Shown here: in pieces, positions 16,180-24,888 of the stretch
Layout of the letters: each line of letters begins with the position of its first letter
Position numbering within the stretch: position 1 is the stretch's first letter
Assembly (NCBI RefSeq): GCF_024172085.1
Contig: NZ_JAMZDZ010000001.1
Location: 1,116,001-1,180,000 of the forward strand
Source: Hamadaea flava
GTDB taxonomy: Bacteria; Actinomycetota; Actinomycetes; Mycobacteriales; Micromonosporaceae
Direction: 5' to 3'
Length of the DNA: 64,000 bases
Notes under the pieces: generated by a model
The model's database searches: none
What the model saw: only the letters and a program-made list of their open reading frames with translations
What the model was told of the DNA's origin: nothing
Made by a program: the position numbers and the translations under genes

Positions 16180-17925
16180 GTGCCCAGAAAACGCTATCTC
16201 GCCGCCCTAGCCGCCGTCCTGCTCACTTCGTCGATAGCGATAGTCGCCCAGCAGGCCGATGCCGCCGACGTCTTGCTTTCCCGGAACAAGCCCGTAACCG
16301 CCTCGTCCGTCGAGTCTTCCGCGTACGCCGCGCAGTTCGCGGTCGACGGGGACACCGCGTCGCGTTGGGCCAGCGTCGAGGGTTCGGATCCGCAGTGGAT
16401 CCGGGTCGATCTCGGCTCGGCGGTGCCGATCTCCCGTGTCCGGCTCGTCTGGGAGGCCGCGTACGCGTCGGCGTACCGGTTGGAGGGGTCGGCCGATGCC
16501 TCCACGTGGACCACGATCAAGTCGGTGTCCGGGGAGAACGGCGGCACCGACGATCATTCCGGTCTGACCGCCACCGTCCGGTACGTCCGGGTGTATGGGA
16601 CCCAGCGCGGCACCGCGTACGGGTATTCGCTGTTCGAGTTCGAGGTTTACGGACCCGGTGGCCAGTCCGCCACGGACTATCAGGCCGAGGACGCCTCGTT
16701 GGCGCAGGCCGCGGTCGCCACCAACCACACCGGCTTCACCGGTACCGGTTTCGTGGACTACGTGAACGTCGCCGGTGGCTGGATACAGTGGACGGTCACT
16801 GCCGCCTCGGCCGGTCCGGCGACCCTCACCGTCCGATACGCCAACGGCACCACCGCGAACCGCCCGCTCGACGTCACGGTCAACGGGGCGGCCGCCGCGA
16901 CGGGAGTGGCCTTCGCCCCGACCGCGACGTGGGACACCTGGGCGACGCAGACGATCCCGGTCACCCTGGTCGCCGGGAGCAACACCGTACGCGCGACCGC
17001 CACGGCGAGCACCGGCGGCCCGAACGTCGACAAACTCACCGTCGGCACCGCCGGAAGCCCCGGCCCGACCGGCAGCCCCAGTCCGAATCCGAGTCCGAGC
17101 CCGAGTCCGACGAACAACCCAGGGACCCAGTTCACCGTGGCCGCCGCCGGTGACATCGCCGAGCAGTGCACCGCGTCGACCAGCTCGTGCCAGCACCCGA
17201 AGACAGCCGCCCTGGTGACGGCGATGAACCCGGCGTTCGTGCTCACCATGGGCGACAACCAGTACGACGACGCCCGGCTGTCGGACTTCCAGAACTACTT
17301 CGACAAGTCCTGGGGCGCGTTCAAGGCCAAGATGCACCCGGCGCCGGGCAACCACGAGACCTACGACCCGGCCGGGTCCATGGCCGGCTACAAGTCCTAC
17401 TTCGGGAGTATCGCGTACCCCCAGGGCAAGTCGTACTACAGCTACGACTACGGCAACTGGCATTTCATCGCGCTGGACTCGAACACGCTGACCGATTCGG
17501 CTCAGCTGACCTGGCTACAGAACGATCTGGCCGGCACCACGAAGGGGTGCGTGGCGGCGTACTGGCATCATCCGCTGTTCAGCTCCGGTGACCATGGCAA
17601 CGACCCGGTCAGCCGGCAGGCCTGGCAACTCCTGTACGCCGCCCACGCCGACCTGGTCCTCAACGGGCACGATCACCACTACGAGCGGTTCGGCCCGCAG
17701 AGCCCGACCGCGGCCGCCGATCCGAATGGGCTCGTCGAAGTGCTCGGCGGCATGGGCGGGGCGTCCCCGTACGACATCGTCAACGTGCAGCCGAACAGCC
17801 AGAAGCGGCTGTCCGGGACGTTCGGCGTGCTGAAGCTCTCGTTCACCGACACGACCTTCTCGTGGCAGCTGATCGGGACCGACGGCGCGGTCAAGGACAC
17901 CAGCCCGACGTACACCTGCCACTGA
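16180..17925 (+). CDS. secreted metallophosphatase with F5/8-type and CBM35 domains
   Basis: This 581-residue exported protein has a signal peptide (about residues 1-29, ending QQADAAD). An F5/8 type C (discoidin) domain follows at about 30-160, then a CBM35-like domain at about 165-290 (DYQAEDASL, GFTGTGFVDYVNVAGG), and a Pro/Ser-rich linker (PNPSPSPSPTNN). The C-terminal metallophosphatase domain shows AAAGDIAEQ, TMGDNQYDD, GNHE, YWHHPLF and NGHDHHYERF, all the metal-binding blocks. The GTG at 16180 follows GAGGAG by six bases; an earlier in-frame start would add residues ahead of the signal peptide. It probably dephosphorylates substrates at glycan surfaces. Confidence 0.88.
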   Translation: MPRKRYLAALAAVLLTSSIAIVAQQADAADVLLSRNKPVTASSVESSAYAAQFAVDGDTASRWASVEGSDPQWIRVDLGSAVPISRVRLVWEAAYASAYRLEGSADASTWTTIKSVSGENGGTDDHSGLTATVRYVRVYGTQRGTAYGYSLFEFEVYGPGGQSATDYQAEDASLAQAAVATNHTGFTGTGFVDYVNVAGGWIQWTVTAASAGPATLTVRYANGTTANRPLDVTVNGAAAATGVAFAPTATWDTWATQTIPVTLVAGSNTVRATATASTGGPNVDKLTVGTAGSPGPTGSPSPNPSPSPSPTNNPGTQFTVAAAGDIAEQCTASTSSCQHPKTAALVTAMNPAFVLTMGDNQYDDARLSDFQNYFDKSWGAFKAKMHPAPGNHETYDPAGSMAGYKSYFGSIAYPQGKSYYSYDYGNWHFIALDSNTLTDSAQLTWLQNDLAGTTKGCVAAYWHHPLFSSGDHGNDPVSRQAWQLLYAAHADLVLNGHDHHYERFGPQSPTAAADPNGLVEVLGGMGGASPYDIVNVQPNSQKRLSGTFGVLKLSFTDTTFSWQLIGTDGAVKDTSPTYTCH

Positions 17926-19118
17926 TGTACGTCACCGTCGACCGGGATCTCCCGGCACCGGGACGGCGTGCGCTGCGCGCCGTCCCGGCCACCGTGTTCG
18001 CCCTCGGCGCGGTCAGCCTGGTCACCGACGTCTCCTCGGAGATGGTCACCGCCGTGCTGCCGCTCTATCTCGCGCTCACGCTCGGCCTCACCCCGCTGCA
18101 ACTCGGCCTCGCCGACGCGCTCTCCTTCGGCGTCACAGCGGTGCTCCGGCCGATCGGCGGCCGGATCTCCGACCGGTGGCGGGCCAAACCGGTGGCCGTT
18201 TTCGGCTACGCGCTCTCGGCGGCGGCGAAGGTCGGCGTACTGCTGGCGGGGGCGGCGATCGGGCCGCTGGCCGCTGCCATCGTCGCCGACCGCACCGGGA
18301 AAGGACTGCGTACCGCACCTCGGGACGCGATGATCGCCGCCGCGGTGCCGGCCGAGCGGCAGGGGACGGCGTTCGGCGTACACCGGGCGATGGACACGCT
18401 GGGGGCGCTGCTCGGCCCGCTGGCCGCGCTCGCCGTCCTGGCCGCGACGGGCGGCGCGTACCGGGCGGTCTTCGGCGTGAGCTTCTGCGTCGCCGTGTTC
18501 GGCGTCGGCGTGCTGCTCCTGCACGTCCGGGACAGTCCACAGCGGACCGAGGCACCGGGTCCGATGTGGGCGATCCTGCGCGACCGGTCGCTGCGGCGAA
18601 TCTGCCTGGCCGCGGCCGGCCTCGGGCTGTTCACCGTCAGCGACTTCTTCGTCTACCTCCTCCTGCAACGCTCCGGCGCGGTGCCCATCCACTATTTCCC
18701 GCTGCTCCCGCTGGGCACGGCCGCGATCTACCTCCTGTTCGCGGTACCGCTCGGCAAGCTGGCCGACACCCGTCGCGTGCGGGTCCTGCTCGGCGGCCAT
18801 CTCGCCCTGGTCGCCGCCACTCTCCTGCTTGCGGGTACGCCCAGCGCAGCGGTCGCGCTGGTCGGTGTGCTGGCCCTCCATGGGCTCTTCTACGCCGCCA
18901 CCGACGGAGTGCTGATGGCGTTGGCGGCTCCGCAGTTGCCCGCCGATGGGCGTACCACTGGATTGGCGCTGATCCAGACGGTGCAGGCGGCCGCCCGGTT
19001 CGTCTCGTCGCTCGCGGTCGGCGCGTTGTGGACCGCGTGGGGTGAGCGGACGGCGCTGCTGGTGATGGCGGTCGGCCTGGTCGGCGCGATCGCGGGCGCG
19101 GCGCGGGTGCTGCGATGA
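17925..19118 (+). CDS. MFS transporter
   Basis: This 397-residue membrane protein has about twelve hydrophobic segments. The MFS loop 2-3 motif appears as GGRISDRWRAKP, and RTAPRDAMI follows in segment 4-5. Its best resemblance is to drug-efflux or sugar-type MFS carriers; the substrate is unknown. Its ATG overlaps the stop of the phosphatase gene and its stop overlaps the next start, so three genes appear translationally coupled. Confidence 0.85.
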   Translation: MYVTVDRDLPAPGRRALRAVPATVFALGAVSLVTDVSSEMVTAVLPLYLALTLGLTPLQLGLADALSFGVTAVLRPIGGRISDRWRAKPVAVFGYALSAAAKVGVLLAGAAIGPLAAAIVADRTGKGLRTAPRDAMIAAAVPAERQGTAFGVHRAMDTLGALLGPLAALAVLAATGGAYRAVFGVSFCVAVFGVGVLLLHVRDSPQRTEAPGPMWAILRDRSLRRICLAAAGLGLFTVSDFFVYLLLQRSGAVPIHYFPLLPLGTAAIYLLFAVPLGKLADTRRVRVLLGGHLALVAATLLLAGTPSAAVALVGVLALHGLFYAATDGVLMALAAPQLPADGRTTGLALIQTVQAAARFVSSLAVGALWTAWGERTALLVMAVGLVGAIAGAARVLR

Positions 19119-20065
19119 GGCGGGCCTGGATCACGGCGGCCGTCGCGCTCGTCCTCGCGGGCGGAGCGACCGCGTATGCCGTGAGCGTCCGGCAGCCCGC
19201 CGCTCCGGCTGGGTCCACCGCGTTGGCCGGCGACCGGATCTTCTTCCGGGACTCGGCGGGCCAGGTCGCCTCGGTACGCGCGACCGACCCGAGCGGCCCC
19301 AGGCAACCGCTCGGCCTGCGGTGCGACCGCTTCGCCGCCGCCGCGACCAGCGCGATCTGCCTGACCGGGGAGGTCGGCGCGAGCCTGCCGACGGCCACCG
19401 CGCTGATCCTGGACCAGGAGCTGCACGAGACCCGGCGCATCCGGCTTGCGGGCGTGCCGAGCCGGGCGCAGGTGTCGCGCAGCGGGCGGATGATCTCGTG
19501 GACGGTGTTCGTGACGGGTGACTCCTACCGCACGAGTGGGTTCTCCACCTGGACCGGCATCCTCGACACCCGCACCGGGTACCTCGTGGTCAACATGGAG
19601 AACATCCATCTCTATGTCGATGGGCGTCGGTATTACTCCCCCGACGTGAACTACTGGGGCGTGACGTTCGCCGCCGACGACTCGACCTTCTACGCGACGG
19701 TGTCTACGCGTGGCCGGACGTACCTGGCCCGGGGCGACTACACGAAGTGGGAAGCGCACACCGTCACCACCGGCGTCGAGTGCCCGTCGCTGTCGCCGGA
19801 CGGCACCCGGATCGTCTACAAACGACGGGACGACGTCGCGCCGGGAGCGCCGTGGCGGCTGGCGGTGCTGGAGTTGGCGGGCCTGCGGTCGGTCGACCTG
19901 GCCGAGACGCAGGGCGTGGACGACCAGGCGGTCTGGCTCGACCCCGCGACCGTGGCGTACGCCCGGGGCGGCCGGATCTTCGCCGTCCCCGCCGACGGCA
20001 CCGGTACGCCACACGAGCTGATCAGTGGCGGGACGTCTCCGGTACGGCTCCGAGCACCCGGGTGA
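19115..20065 (+). CDS. secreted TolB-like beta-propeller protein
   Basis: This 316-residue protein has an N-terminal signal or anchor (RRAWITAAVALVLAGGATAYAV). It then shows repeated blade-like segments such as GDRIFFRDSAGQV, VECPSLSPDGTRIVYKRRDD and RIFAVPADGTG, the WD40-like PD40/TolB pattern. The start overlaps the MFS stop (ATGA). Its last 44 bases run against the end of the TIGR03089 gene. It may be an extracytoplasmic companion of the MFS carrier or phosphatase; this rests on gene order. Confidence 0.7.
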   Translation: MRRAWITAAVALVLAGGATAYAVSVRQPAAPAGSTALAGDRIFFRDSAGQVASVRATDPSGPRQPLGLRCDRFAAAATSAICLTGEVGASLPTATALILDQELHETRRIRLAGVPSRAQVSRSGRMISWTVFVTGDSYRTSGFSTWTGILDTRTGYLVVNMENIHLYVDGRRYYSPDVNYWGVTFAADDSTFYATVSTRGRTYLARGDYTKWEAHTVTTGVECPSLSPDGTRIVYKRRDDVAPGAPWRLAVLELAGLRSVDLAETQGVDDQAVWLDPATVAYARGGRIFAVPADGTGTPHELISGGTSPVRLRAPG

Positions 20066-20723
20066 TCCCCTCCGCCTCGACCCGGCTCGCCACCAGGGCC
20101 GGGTCGAGGTTGGCGCACAGGACGACGGACGCGCCGACGGTCATCGGGGCCAGCAGCCACTTCACCGGGTGGTCGTGCTCGGCCGCGTCGATCAGCACCC
20201 GGTCGCCGGGCTGAATGCCCATCGCCGCCGCCGTTCCCCGGGCCAGCTGTTCCCAGGCCCCGTACGTCGTGCCGTCGACGCTCGCCGGGTCGTTGCCGAG
20301 GATCTCCTGATAGGCCGGCGTCACCGCGTCGCGCTGCTCGACGAGCGCGACGAAGTCCAGGTAGCCCTCCGGCACGGGCGACCCGACGACGAACTGCCAG
20401 TTCGCCTCGGGCACGTCCTCCAGGATGCTGCGTACGCGATCCGGGGCGGCGAACACGACGTCGTAGGGACCGCCGGGATCACCGAGCCCGGCGGTCGCGT
20501 ACCCGCGATAGTCGACGCTGACCCCGACCGACCAGACTCCCAGCAGCACGGCGGCGGTCAGCCAGTGCGGTGGGAGCAGTACGCCGGCCCGGTCGCCCCG
20601 GCGCAACCGGCACTCGCCGGTGAGCAGATCCGCCGTACGCCCGGCCCAGACCCCGAGGTCGGCCGCCGACAGCGAGACCCGCTCACCGGACTTGTCGTCG
20701 TAGTACGTCAGCACATCAGACAT
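20022..20723 (-). CDS. TIGR03089 family protein
   Basis: This 233-residue protein matches the TIGR03089 pattern: LTYYDDKSGERVSLSAADLG, LLTGECRLRRGDRAGVLLPP and HWLTAAVLLGVWSVGVSVDY. These are acyl-CoA-synthetase-like N-terminal fragments found in actinobacteria and have no assigned reaction. The start overlaps the end of the ABC permease gene by eight bases, so it forms the third gene of that operon. Confidence 0.8.
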   Translation of the reverse strand: MSDVLTYYDDKSGERVSLSAADLGVWAGRTADLLTGECRLRRGDRAGVLLPPHWLTAAVLLGVWSVGVSVDYRGYATAGLGDPGGPYDVVFAAPDRVRSILEDVPEANWQFVVGSPVPEGYLDFVALVEQRDAVTPAYQEILGNDPASVDGTTYGAWEQLARGTAAAMGIQPGDRVLIDAAEHDHPVKWLLAPMTVGASVVLCANLDPALVASRVEAEGITRVLGAVPETSRH

Positions 20724-21783
20724 CGTCCCACTTGAAGAGCAGGGCGGCCGCGCCGGTCACCACCACGGTGAAGCCGAGGAGGATGCCGATCGCCGGGAGG
20801 GTCACCGACGGCGACTGCCCGCGGACCATCACGTCCTGCATCGAGGTGACCAGGTGCTTCAACGGCAGCAGGTTCGAGACCGTCTTCAGCCAGCCGGGCG
20901 CGGAGTCGAGCGGGAAGAAGGAGCCCGACAGGAACGCCATCGGCAGCACGACCAGGTTGGCGATGGCGCTGGCCGACTCCGGCGTCTTGGACACCGCCCC
21001 GGCGAGCAGCCCGATCGAGAGGAACGCCAGCGTGCCCGCGATCATGATCGGGATGAAGGCCCACCAGTAGGACGACAGTTGTAACCCGAAGACCGGTAGC
21101 AGCGCGACGCCGATGAAGATGGCCGACTGGAGCAGCGCGATGCCGATGCTGACGCCGACCCGGGCAGTGACGATCGACGCGACCGAGACCGGCGACAGCC
21201 GCAGCCGCCGCAGGATCTTCTTCTGCCGCCAGGACACCAGCGTCAGCGCCGCGCCGAAGGTCGCGCCGCTGGCGATCGCCCAGCCCAGCAGGCCCGGCGT
21301 CATGTACTGGATGGCTTTCATCGACTTGTCCTCGACCGGTTCGGCCGACAACGACAGCGCGGGCGTCGAGACCCCGGCCGCGGCCAGGTTGCCCTGCTGG
21401 ACGATGCTCTCCATGATCCCGCGTACGGTGGCCGCCTTGACCTGGTCGGCCGCCGAGTAGTGCACGACGACCTTGCCGCCCTGCTGCTCGATGGCGGCGT
21501 CGGAGTCGCCGGCGCGAACCTTCTCCAGTGCGGCCGCCAGGTCGTCCGTCTTCGTGATCTTGAGAACCTGGTCCACGTCAGCCCGACCCTCGGCCGGGAT
21601 CTGGTCCAGCAGCGCGACCGAGCCGACCTGGAGCACCTCGGTCTTCGACGTCCCGGTGTCCTTGAACAGCGCGCCGAAGACGATGAGGAACATCAGCGGG
21701 AACAGGATGGTGAAGAAGGTGGCGGTCTTGTCGCGCACGAAGCCGAGCGCCATCGCCTTGGAGAGGCTGACGAAACTGGTCAC
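20716..21783 (-). CDS. ABC-2 type exporter permease
   Basis: This 355-residue protein has one N-terminal membrane segment (ATFFTILFPLMFLIVFGALF), a large outer domain of about 150 residues, then five membrane segments, the layout of ABC-2 drug or polymer exporters of the DrrB/YhgE kind. A region near SGSFFPLDSAPGWLKTVSNLLPLKH is the characteristic ABC-2 signature. GTG overlaps the stop of the ATPase gene. Substrate unknown. Confidence 0.88.
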   Translation of the reverse strand: MTSFVSLSKAMALGFVRDKTATFFTILFPLMFLIVFGALFKDTGTSKTEVLQVGSVALLDQIPAEGRADVDQVLKITKTDDLAAALEKVRAGDSDAAIEQQGGKVVVHYSAADQVKAATVRGIMESIVQQGNLAAAGVSTPALSLSAEPVEDKSMKAIQYMTPGLLGWAIASGATFGAALTLVSWRQKKILRRLRLSPVSVASIVTARVGVSIGIALLQSAIFIGVALLPVFGLQLSSYWWAFIPIMIAGTLAFLSIGLLAGAVSKTPESASAIANLVVLPMAFLSGSFFPLDSAPGWLKTVSNLLPLKHLVTSMQDVMVRGQSPSVTLPAIGILLGFTVVVTGAAALLFKWDDV

Positions 21784-22685
21784 GCGCGGTACTCCCGTCC
21801 GGTCAGGTTGAGGAAGACGTCTTCGAGGGTCGCGCCGCGGACGGACAGCCCGCGCAGGGCGTCGCGCTCGGCGAGCGCCGCGAGGATCGGGGCGGGCTGC
21901 CGGGTGGCGAACGTCAGCGAGACGCCGTCGTCGTCCAGCTCGGCCCCGTTGGCCAGCGCCTGCGCCTCGGCCAGCGTGATGATGCCGCTCTCGATGGCGA
22001 TGCGAGTCGGCGCGTCCAGCTCGCGTACCAGCACCGCGGGCGGCCCCGACTGGAGGATCTGGCCGTGGTCCATGATCGCGACCCGGTCGCAGAGCGACTC
22101 GGCCTCGTCGAGGTAGTGCGTGGTCAGCACGACCGTCCGGCCCTGCTCGTTGATGCCGCGCAGGACGTCCCACAGATTGCGGCGCGCCTGCGGATCGAGG
22201 CCCGAGGTCGGCTCGTCGAGGAACACCACGTCGGGACTGTGGGCCAACGCGCACGCGATCGACAGCCGCTGCTGCTGACCGCCCGAGAGCTTCTCGTGCG
22301 GCAGGTTGCCCATGTCTTCGAGGCCCACGATCGCCAGCCACTCGTCGGCCTGCTTCGCCGATACGCCGTACAGCGAGGCGAAGGTCCGGATCTGCTCCCG
22401 CGCGGTCAGCCGCTCGAAGAACGCGCTCGCCTGGAGCTGTACGCCGATGCGCGGCAGCAGCTTCGGGTTGCGCGGCCAGGGGCTCTCGCCGAGGACGGCG
22501 ATCCGGCCGGAGTCCGGCTCCCGGAGACCCTCGATCATCTCCAAGGTGGTGGTCTTGCCAGCGCCGTTCGGGCCGAGGATGCCGAAGAACTCCCCCGACT
22601 GGACCTCGAAGGAGACCCCGTCGACGGCTTTCACCTCGCCGTACGCCTTTCGAAGGTCGCTGACCTCGATGGTGGGTGTTGACAT
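21780..22685 (-). CDS. ABC exporter ATPase, DrrA type
   Basis: This 301-residue ATPase has Walker A (GPNGAGKTT, near residue 40), the signature LSGGQQQRL, Walker B VVFLDEPTSGLD and the switch His (TTHYLD). A C-terminal extension of about 80 residues is typical of DrrA-like pumps for drugs or lipids. The ATG giving MSTPTIEV is chosen; a TTG 27 bases earlier is possible. It diverges from a VOC gene by 50 bases. Confidence 0.9.
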   Translation of the reverse strand: MSTPTIEVSDLRKAYGEVKAVDGVSFEVQSGEFFGILGPNGAGKTTTLEMIEGLREPDSGRIAVLGESPWPRNPKLLPRIGVQLQASAFFERLTAREQIRTFASLYGVSAKQADEWLAIVGLEDMGNLPHEKLSGGQQQRLSIACALAHSPDVVFLDEPTSGLDPQARRNLWDVLRGINEQGRTVVLTTHYLDEAESLCDRVAIMDHGQILQSGPPAVLVRELDAPTRIAIESGIITLAEAQALANGAELDDDGVSLTFATRQPAPILAALAERDALRGLSVRGATLEDVFLNLTGREYRA

Positions 22686-22735
22686 GCGGTGCACTCTACT
22701 GACTTTGAGCAAACGTTGATCTTTAGAGTGGTGCG

Positions 22736-23152
22736 GTGCATCTTGAGCTGATCGCCCTCATCGTGGCCGAGTACGACCCGGCCATCGACTTCTTCGTGAA
22801 CGTGCTCGGATTCGACCTGGTGGAGGACGTTCCTTCGACCACAAACGACGGTCGGCCGAAGCGCTGGGTCGTGGTACGCCCACCCGGTGCGCGTACCGGG
22901 ATCCTGCTCGCCCAGGCCGACGGCGAACGGCAGGCCGCCGCCGTCGGCGATCAGGTCGCCGGGCGCGTGGGGTTCTTCCTGCGCGTCGACGACTTCGACT
23001 CGGCGTACGCCCGCATGACGGCGGCCGGCGTCGAGTTCGTGACGGTGCCGCGCGACGAGGCGTACGGGCGGATCGCGGTGTTCCTCGACATCGCCGGGAA
23101 CCGCTGGGACCTCCTCGGCCCTAGCTCCCCGAGCGGAGCGTCAGCAGGGTGA
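22736..23152 (+). CDS. VOC-superfamily (glyoxalase-like) protein
   Basis: This 138-residue single VOC unit starts with HLELIALIVAEYDPAIDFFVNVLGF and ends with AVFLDIAGNRWDLLGPS, the two halves of the fold. It could be a glyoxalase-like enzyme or a binding protein for toxic compounds. No Shine-Dalgarno sequence is evident, and the start may be leaderless. It faces the exporter operon, suggesting a shared resistance role. The 3' end overlaps the metallophosphoesterase gene by 32 bases. Confidence 0.82.
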   Translation: MHLELIALIVAEYDPAIDFFVNVLGFDLVEDVPSTTNDGRPKRWVVVRPPGARTGILLAQADGERQAAAVGDQVAGRVGFFLRVDDFDSAYARMTAAGVEFVTVPRDEAYGRIAVFLDIAGNRWDLLGPSSPSGASAG

Positions 23153-24293
23153 TCTCGCTCGGCGCGAACACCCGGAACGGCGGTCCCCAGAACCCGGTGC
23201 CCCGGCTGGTGTAGAGCTGCGTACGCTCGCCGTGCCGGCTCAGCCCGGCGACGGCCGGCTGGTCGACCCGGACGAGGTAGTGGAACGGCCAGATCTGGCC
23301 GCCGTGCGTGTGCCCGGACAGCTGCAGGTCGACGCCGTGCTCGACGGCGTGCCGGATCTGCTTCGGCTGGTGGGCGAGCAGCAGCACCGGCAGCGCCGGG
23401 TCGGCCCCGGTGAGGGCGGCGCCGAGGTCCTCGCCGTGGCCCGGTAGCCCCGAACCGGCGGCGGTCACGTCGTCGACGCCCGCGATCACCAGCCGGTCGC
23501 CGTCGCGCTCGACGACGACGTGGCGGTTGCGCAGCGCCTCCCAGCCCAGCTCCCGCATCCGCTCGACCCAGCCCTGCGCCTGGCTGTAGTACTCGTGGTT
23601 GCCGGTGACGTAGGTGCGCGCCAGCGCAGCGCGGATGCGGCCGAGCGGTTCGGACTGCTCCCGCCGCGCCTCGGCGGTGCCGTCGGCGATGTCGCCGGTG
23701 TGGCAGACGACGTCCGCGTCCAGCGCGTTGACCGCCTCGGTCACCCGGCTGGACCAGCGCGCCCGGTCGATCGGGCCGTAGTGCGTGTCGGTGATCAGGA
23801 CGACCTTGGCCCCGTCGAACCCGGCGCCGAGCCGCGGGATGGCCACGTCGACGCGGCGCACTCGGGGCACGCGCATCGCTTCGGCGTACCCGTAGAGGAG
23901 AAGCAGGAGCGCGACGGACGCGACCGACCCGGCGACCACCCGCGCGCCTGTCTGGCTGTCGATCCCACCGAGCGAGAGTGCTCCGCGCAGCAGCGTGCCG
24001 AGCACGGACCAGGTGAACAGCACCCAGATCACGCCGAGCATGACGTCGCCGGCGCGGGCGGCCCAGTCGCGGCCGCGGCCGTGCCCGAGGAACATGAAGC
24101 CGGGAAACGCCGCGAGCGCGACGACGAAGACGACGCTGCCCAGCACCTCGACCGGAGTCGACCAGCCGGGCGCGGCGACCAGGGTCCACCACGGTACGCC
24201 GAACAGCAGCGCGAGCACGACGACCAGGGCGGACACGAAGAAGAGGGCGCGCGAGGACCGGCGGGGCTCGACGGCGGCTTCGCCTGCGGTCAT
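23121..24293 (-). CDS. membrane-anchored metallophosphoesterase (YkuE/YaeI-like)
   Basis: This 390-residue protein has about four N-terminal membrane segments (residues 15-130). A calcineurin-like domain follows with VLITDTHYGP, HTGDIADG, VTGNHEYY, LLAHQP and SGHTHGGQIWPFHYLV. This combination is that of YkuE/YaeI-type phosphoesterases acting at the membrane surface, some on lipid A or UDP-sugar precursors. The specific substrate is not predictable. It ends against the VOC gene. Confidence 0.9.
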   Translation of the reverse strand: MTAGEAAVEPRRSSRALFFVSALVVVLALLFGVPWWTLVAAPGWSTPVEVLGSVVFVVALAAFPGFMFLGHGRGRDWAARAGDVMLGVIWVLFTWSVLGTLLRGALSLGGIDSQTGARVVAGSVASVALLLLLYGYAEAMRVPRVRRVDVAIPRLGAGFDGAKVVLITDTHYGPIDRARWSSRVTEAVNALDADVVCHTGDIADGTAEARREQSEPLGRIRAALARTYVTGNHEYYSQAQGWVERMRELGWEALRNRHVVVERDGDRLVIAGVDDVTAAGSGLPGHGEDLGAALTGADPALPVLLLAHQPKQIRHAVEHGVDLQLSGHTHGGQIWPFHYLVRVDQPAVAGLSRHGERTQLYTSRGTGFWGPPFRVFAPSEITLLTLRSGS

Positions 24294-24381
24294 GAGGGCA
24301 GCTCCTTAGCGATCAGGTCCCTCGATTGTGGCCGCCTTCGGCGCGATCGCCCACTAAGCCGTCGCCCGATTCCAGTCGAAA

Positions 24382-24408
24382 GCGCGGACGGGGTCACCCC
24401 ATCCGCGC
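24382..24408 (-). terminator. 12-bp hairpin after the small secreted protein gene
   Basis: GCGCGGACGGGG pairs with CCCCATCCGCGC across a three-base loop (one G-T pair). It lies 16 bases beyond the stop codon of the minus-strand gene ending at 24424. It should be its terminator. Confidence 0.7.
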
Positions 24409-24423
24409 CTTCGGCGGGGAGGA

Positions 24424-24777
24424 CTAGCAGCGGTAGGGGCTGCCGTTGTTCTTCAGGTGGTTGTCCCAGATCCAGCCGGAGAGGTCCCGGCCCTTCACCT
24501 TGACGTGGGTCCACGTGTTGCCGTAGCTGTTGGTGATGAAGCAGTGGTAGTTGAGCGCCGTCGACGTCGACAGGGTCGTGATGGCCGAGCAGTCCTCGTA
24601 TGGGCCCGTGCGCAACGGCGCGGACTCTTCGGTGTACTCGTTCGCGTCCGCGGGGTCCTTGTCCGACCACGAGTGGCTGCTACAGGCGGCGGCCGCCGGC
24701 GAGCTCACGGCGAACACGACTGCCGTGACGACGGCGGGCACCACGGCCAGGGCGGCGCCGAGCTTTCTTCCGAGCAT
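24424..24777 (-). CDS. small secreted SH3-like protein
   Basis: This 117-residue protein has a clear signal peptide (LGAALAVVPAVVTAVVFAVS, cleavage near AAAC). The mature domain has four cysteines and ends NTWTHVKVKGRDLSGWIWDN, resembling bacterial SH3 folds of secreted actinobacterial proteins. AGGAGG precedes the ATG. Function unknown; binding of the cell wall is plausible. It is monocistronic, with a hairpin on the downstream side. Confidence 0.75.
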   Translation of the reverse strand: MLGRKLGAALAVVPAVVTAVVFAVSSPAAAACSSHSWSDKDPADANEYTEESAPLRTGPYEDCSAITTLSTSTALNYHCFITNSYGNTWTHVKVKGRDLSGWIWDNHLKNNGSPYRC

Positions 24778-24791
24778 CGATCCTCCTCGTC

Positions 24792-24867
24792 AGTGTGGGC
24801 GATCACCGACCACACTCACAGCCCGGAGTACATACCACCTACACGAGACATACATATCTGCATGTCT
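24792..24867. promoter_or_regulatory. two short dyads upstream of the small secreted protein gene
   Basis: AGTGTGG and CCACACT (24792-24816) flank 11 bases, and AGACAT and ATGTCT (24846-24867) flank ten bases of AT-rich sequence with CATACATAT. The second dyad overlaps the likely promoter of the secreted-protein gene. They are candidate operators; no regulator can be named. Confidence 0.35.
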
Positions 24868-24888
24868 GATCTTGAATCGAGGCGTCGG

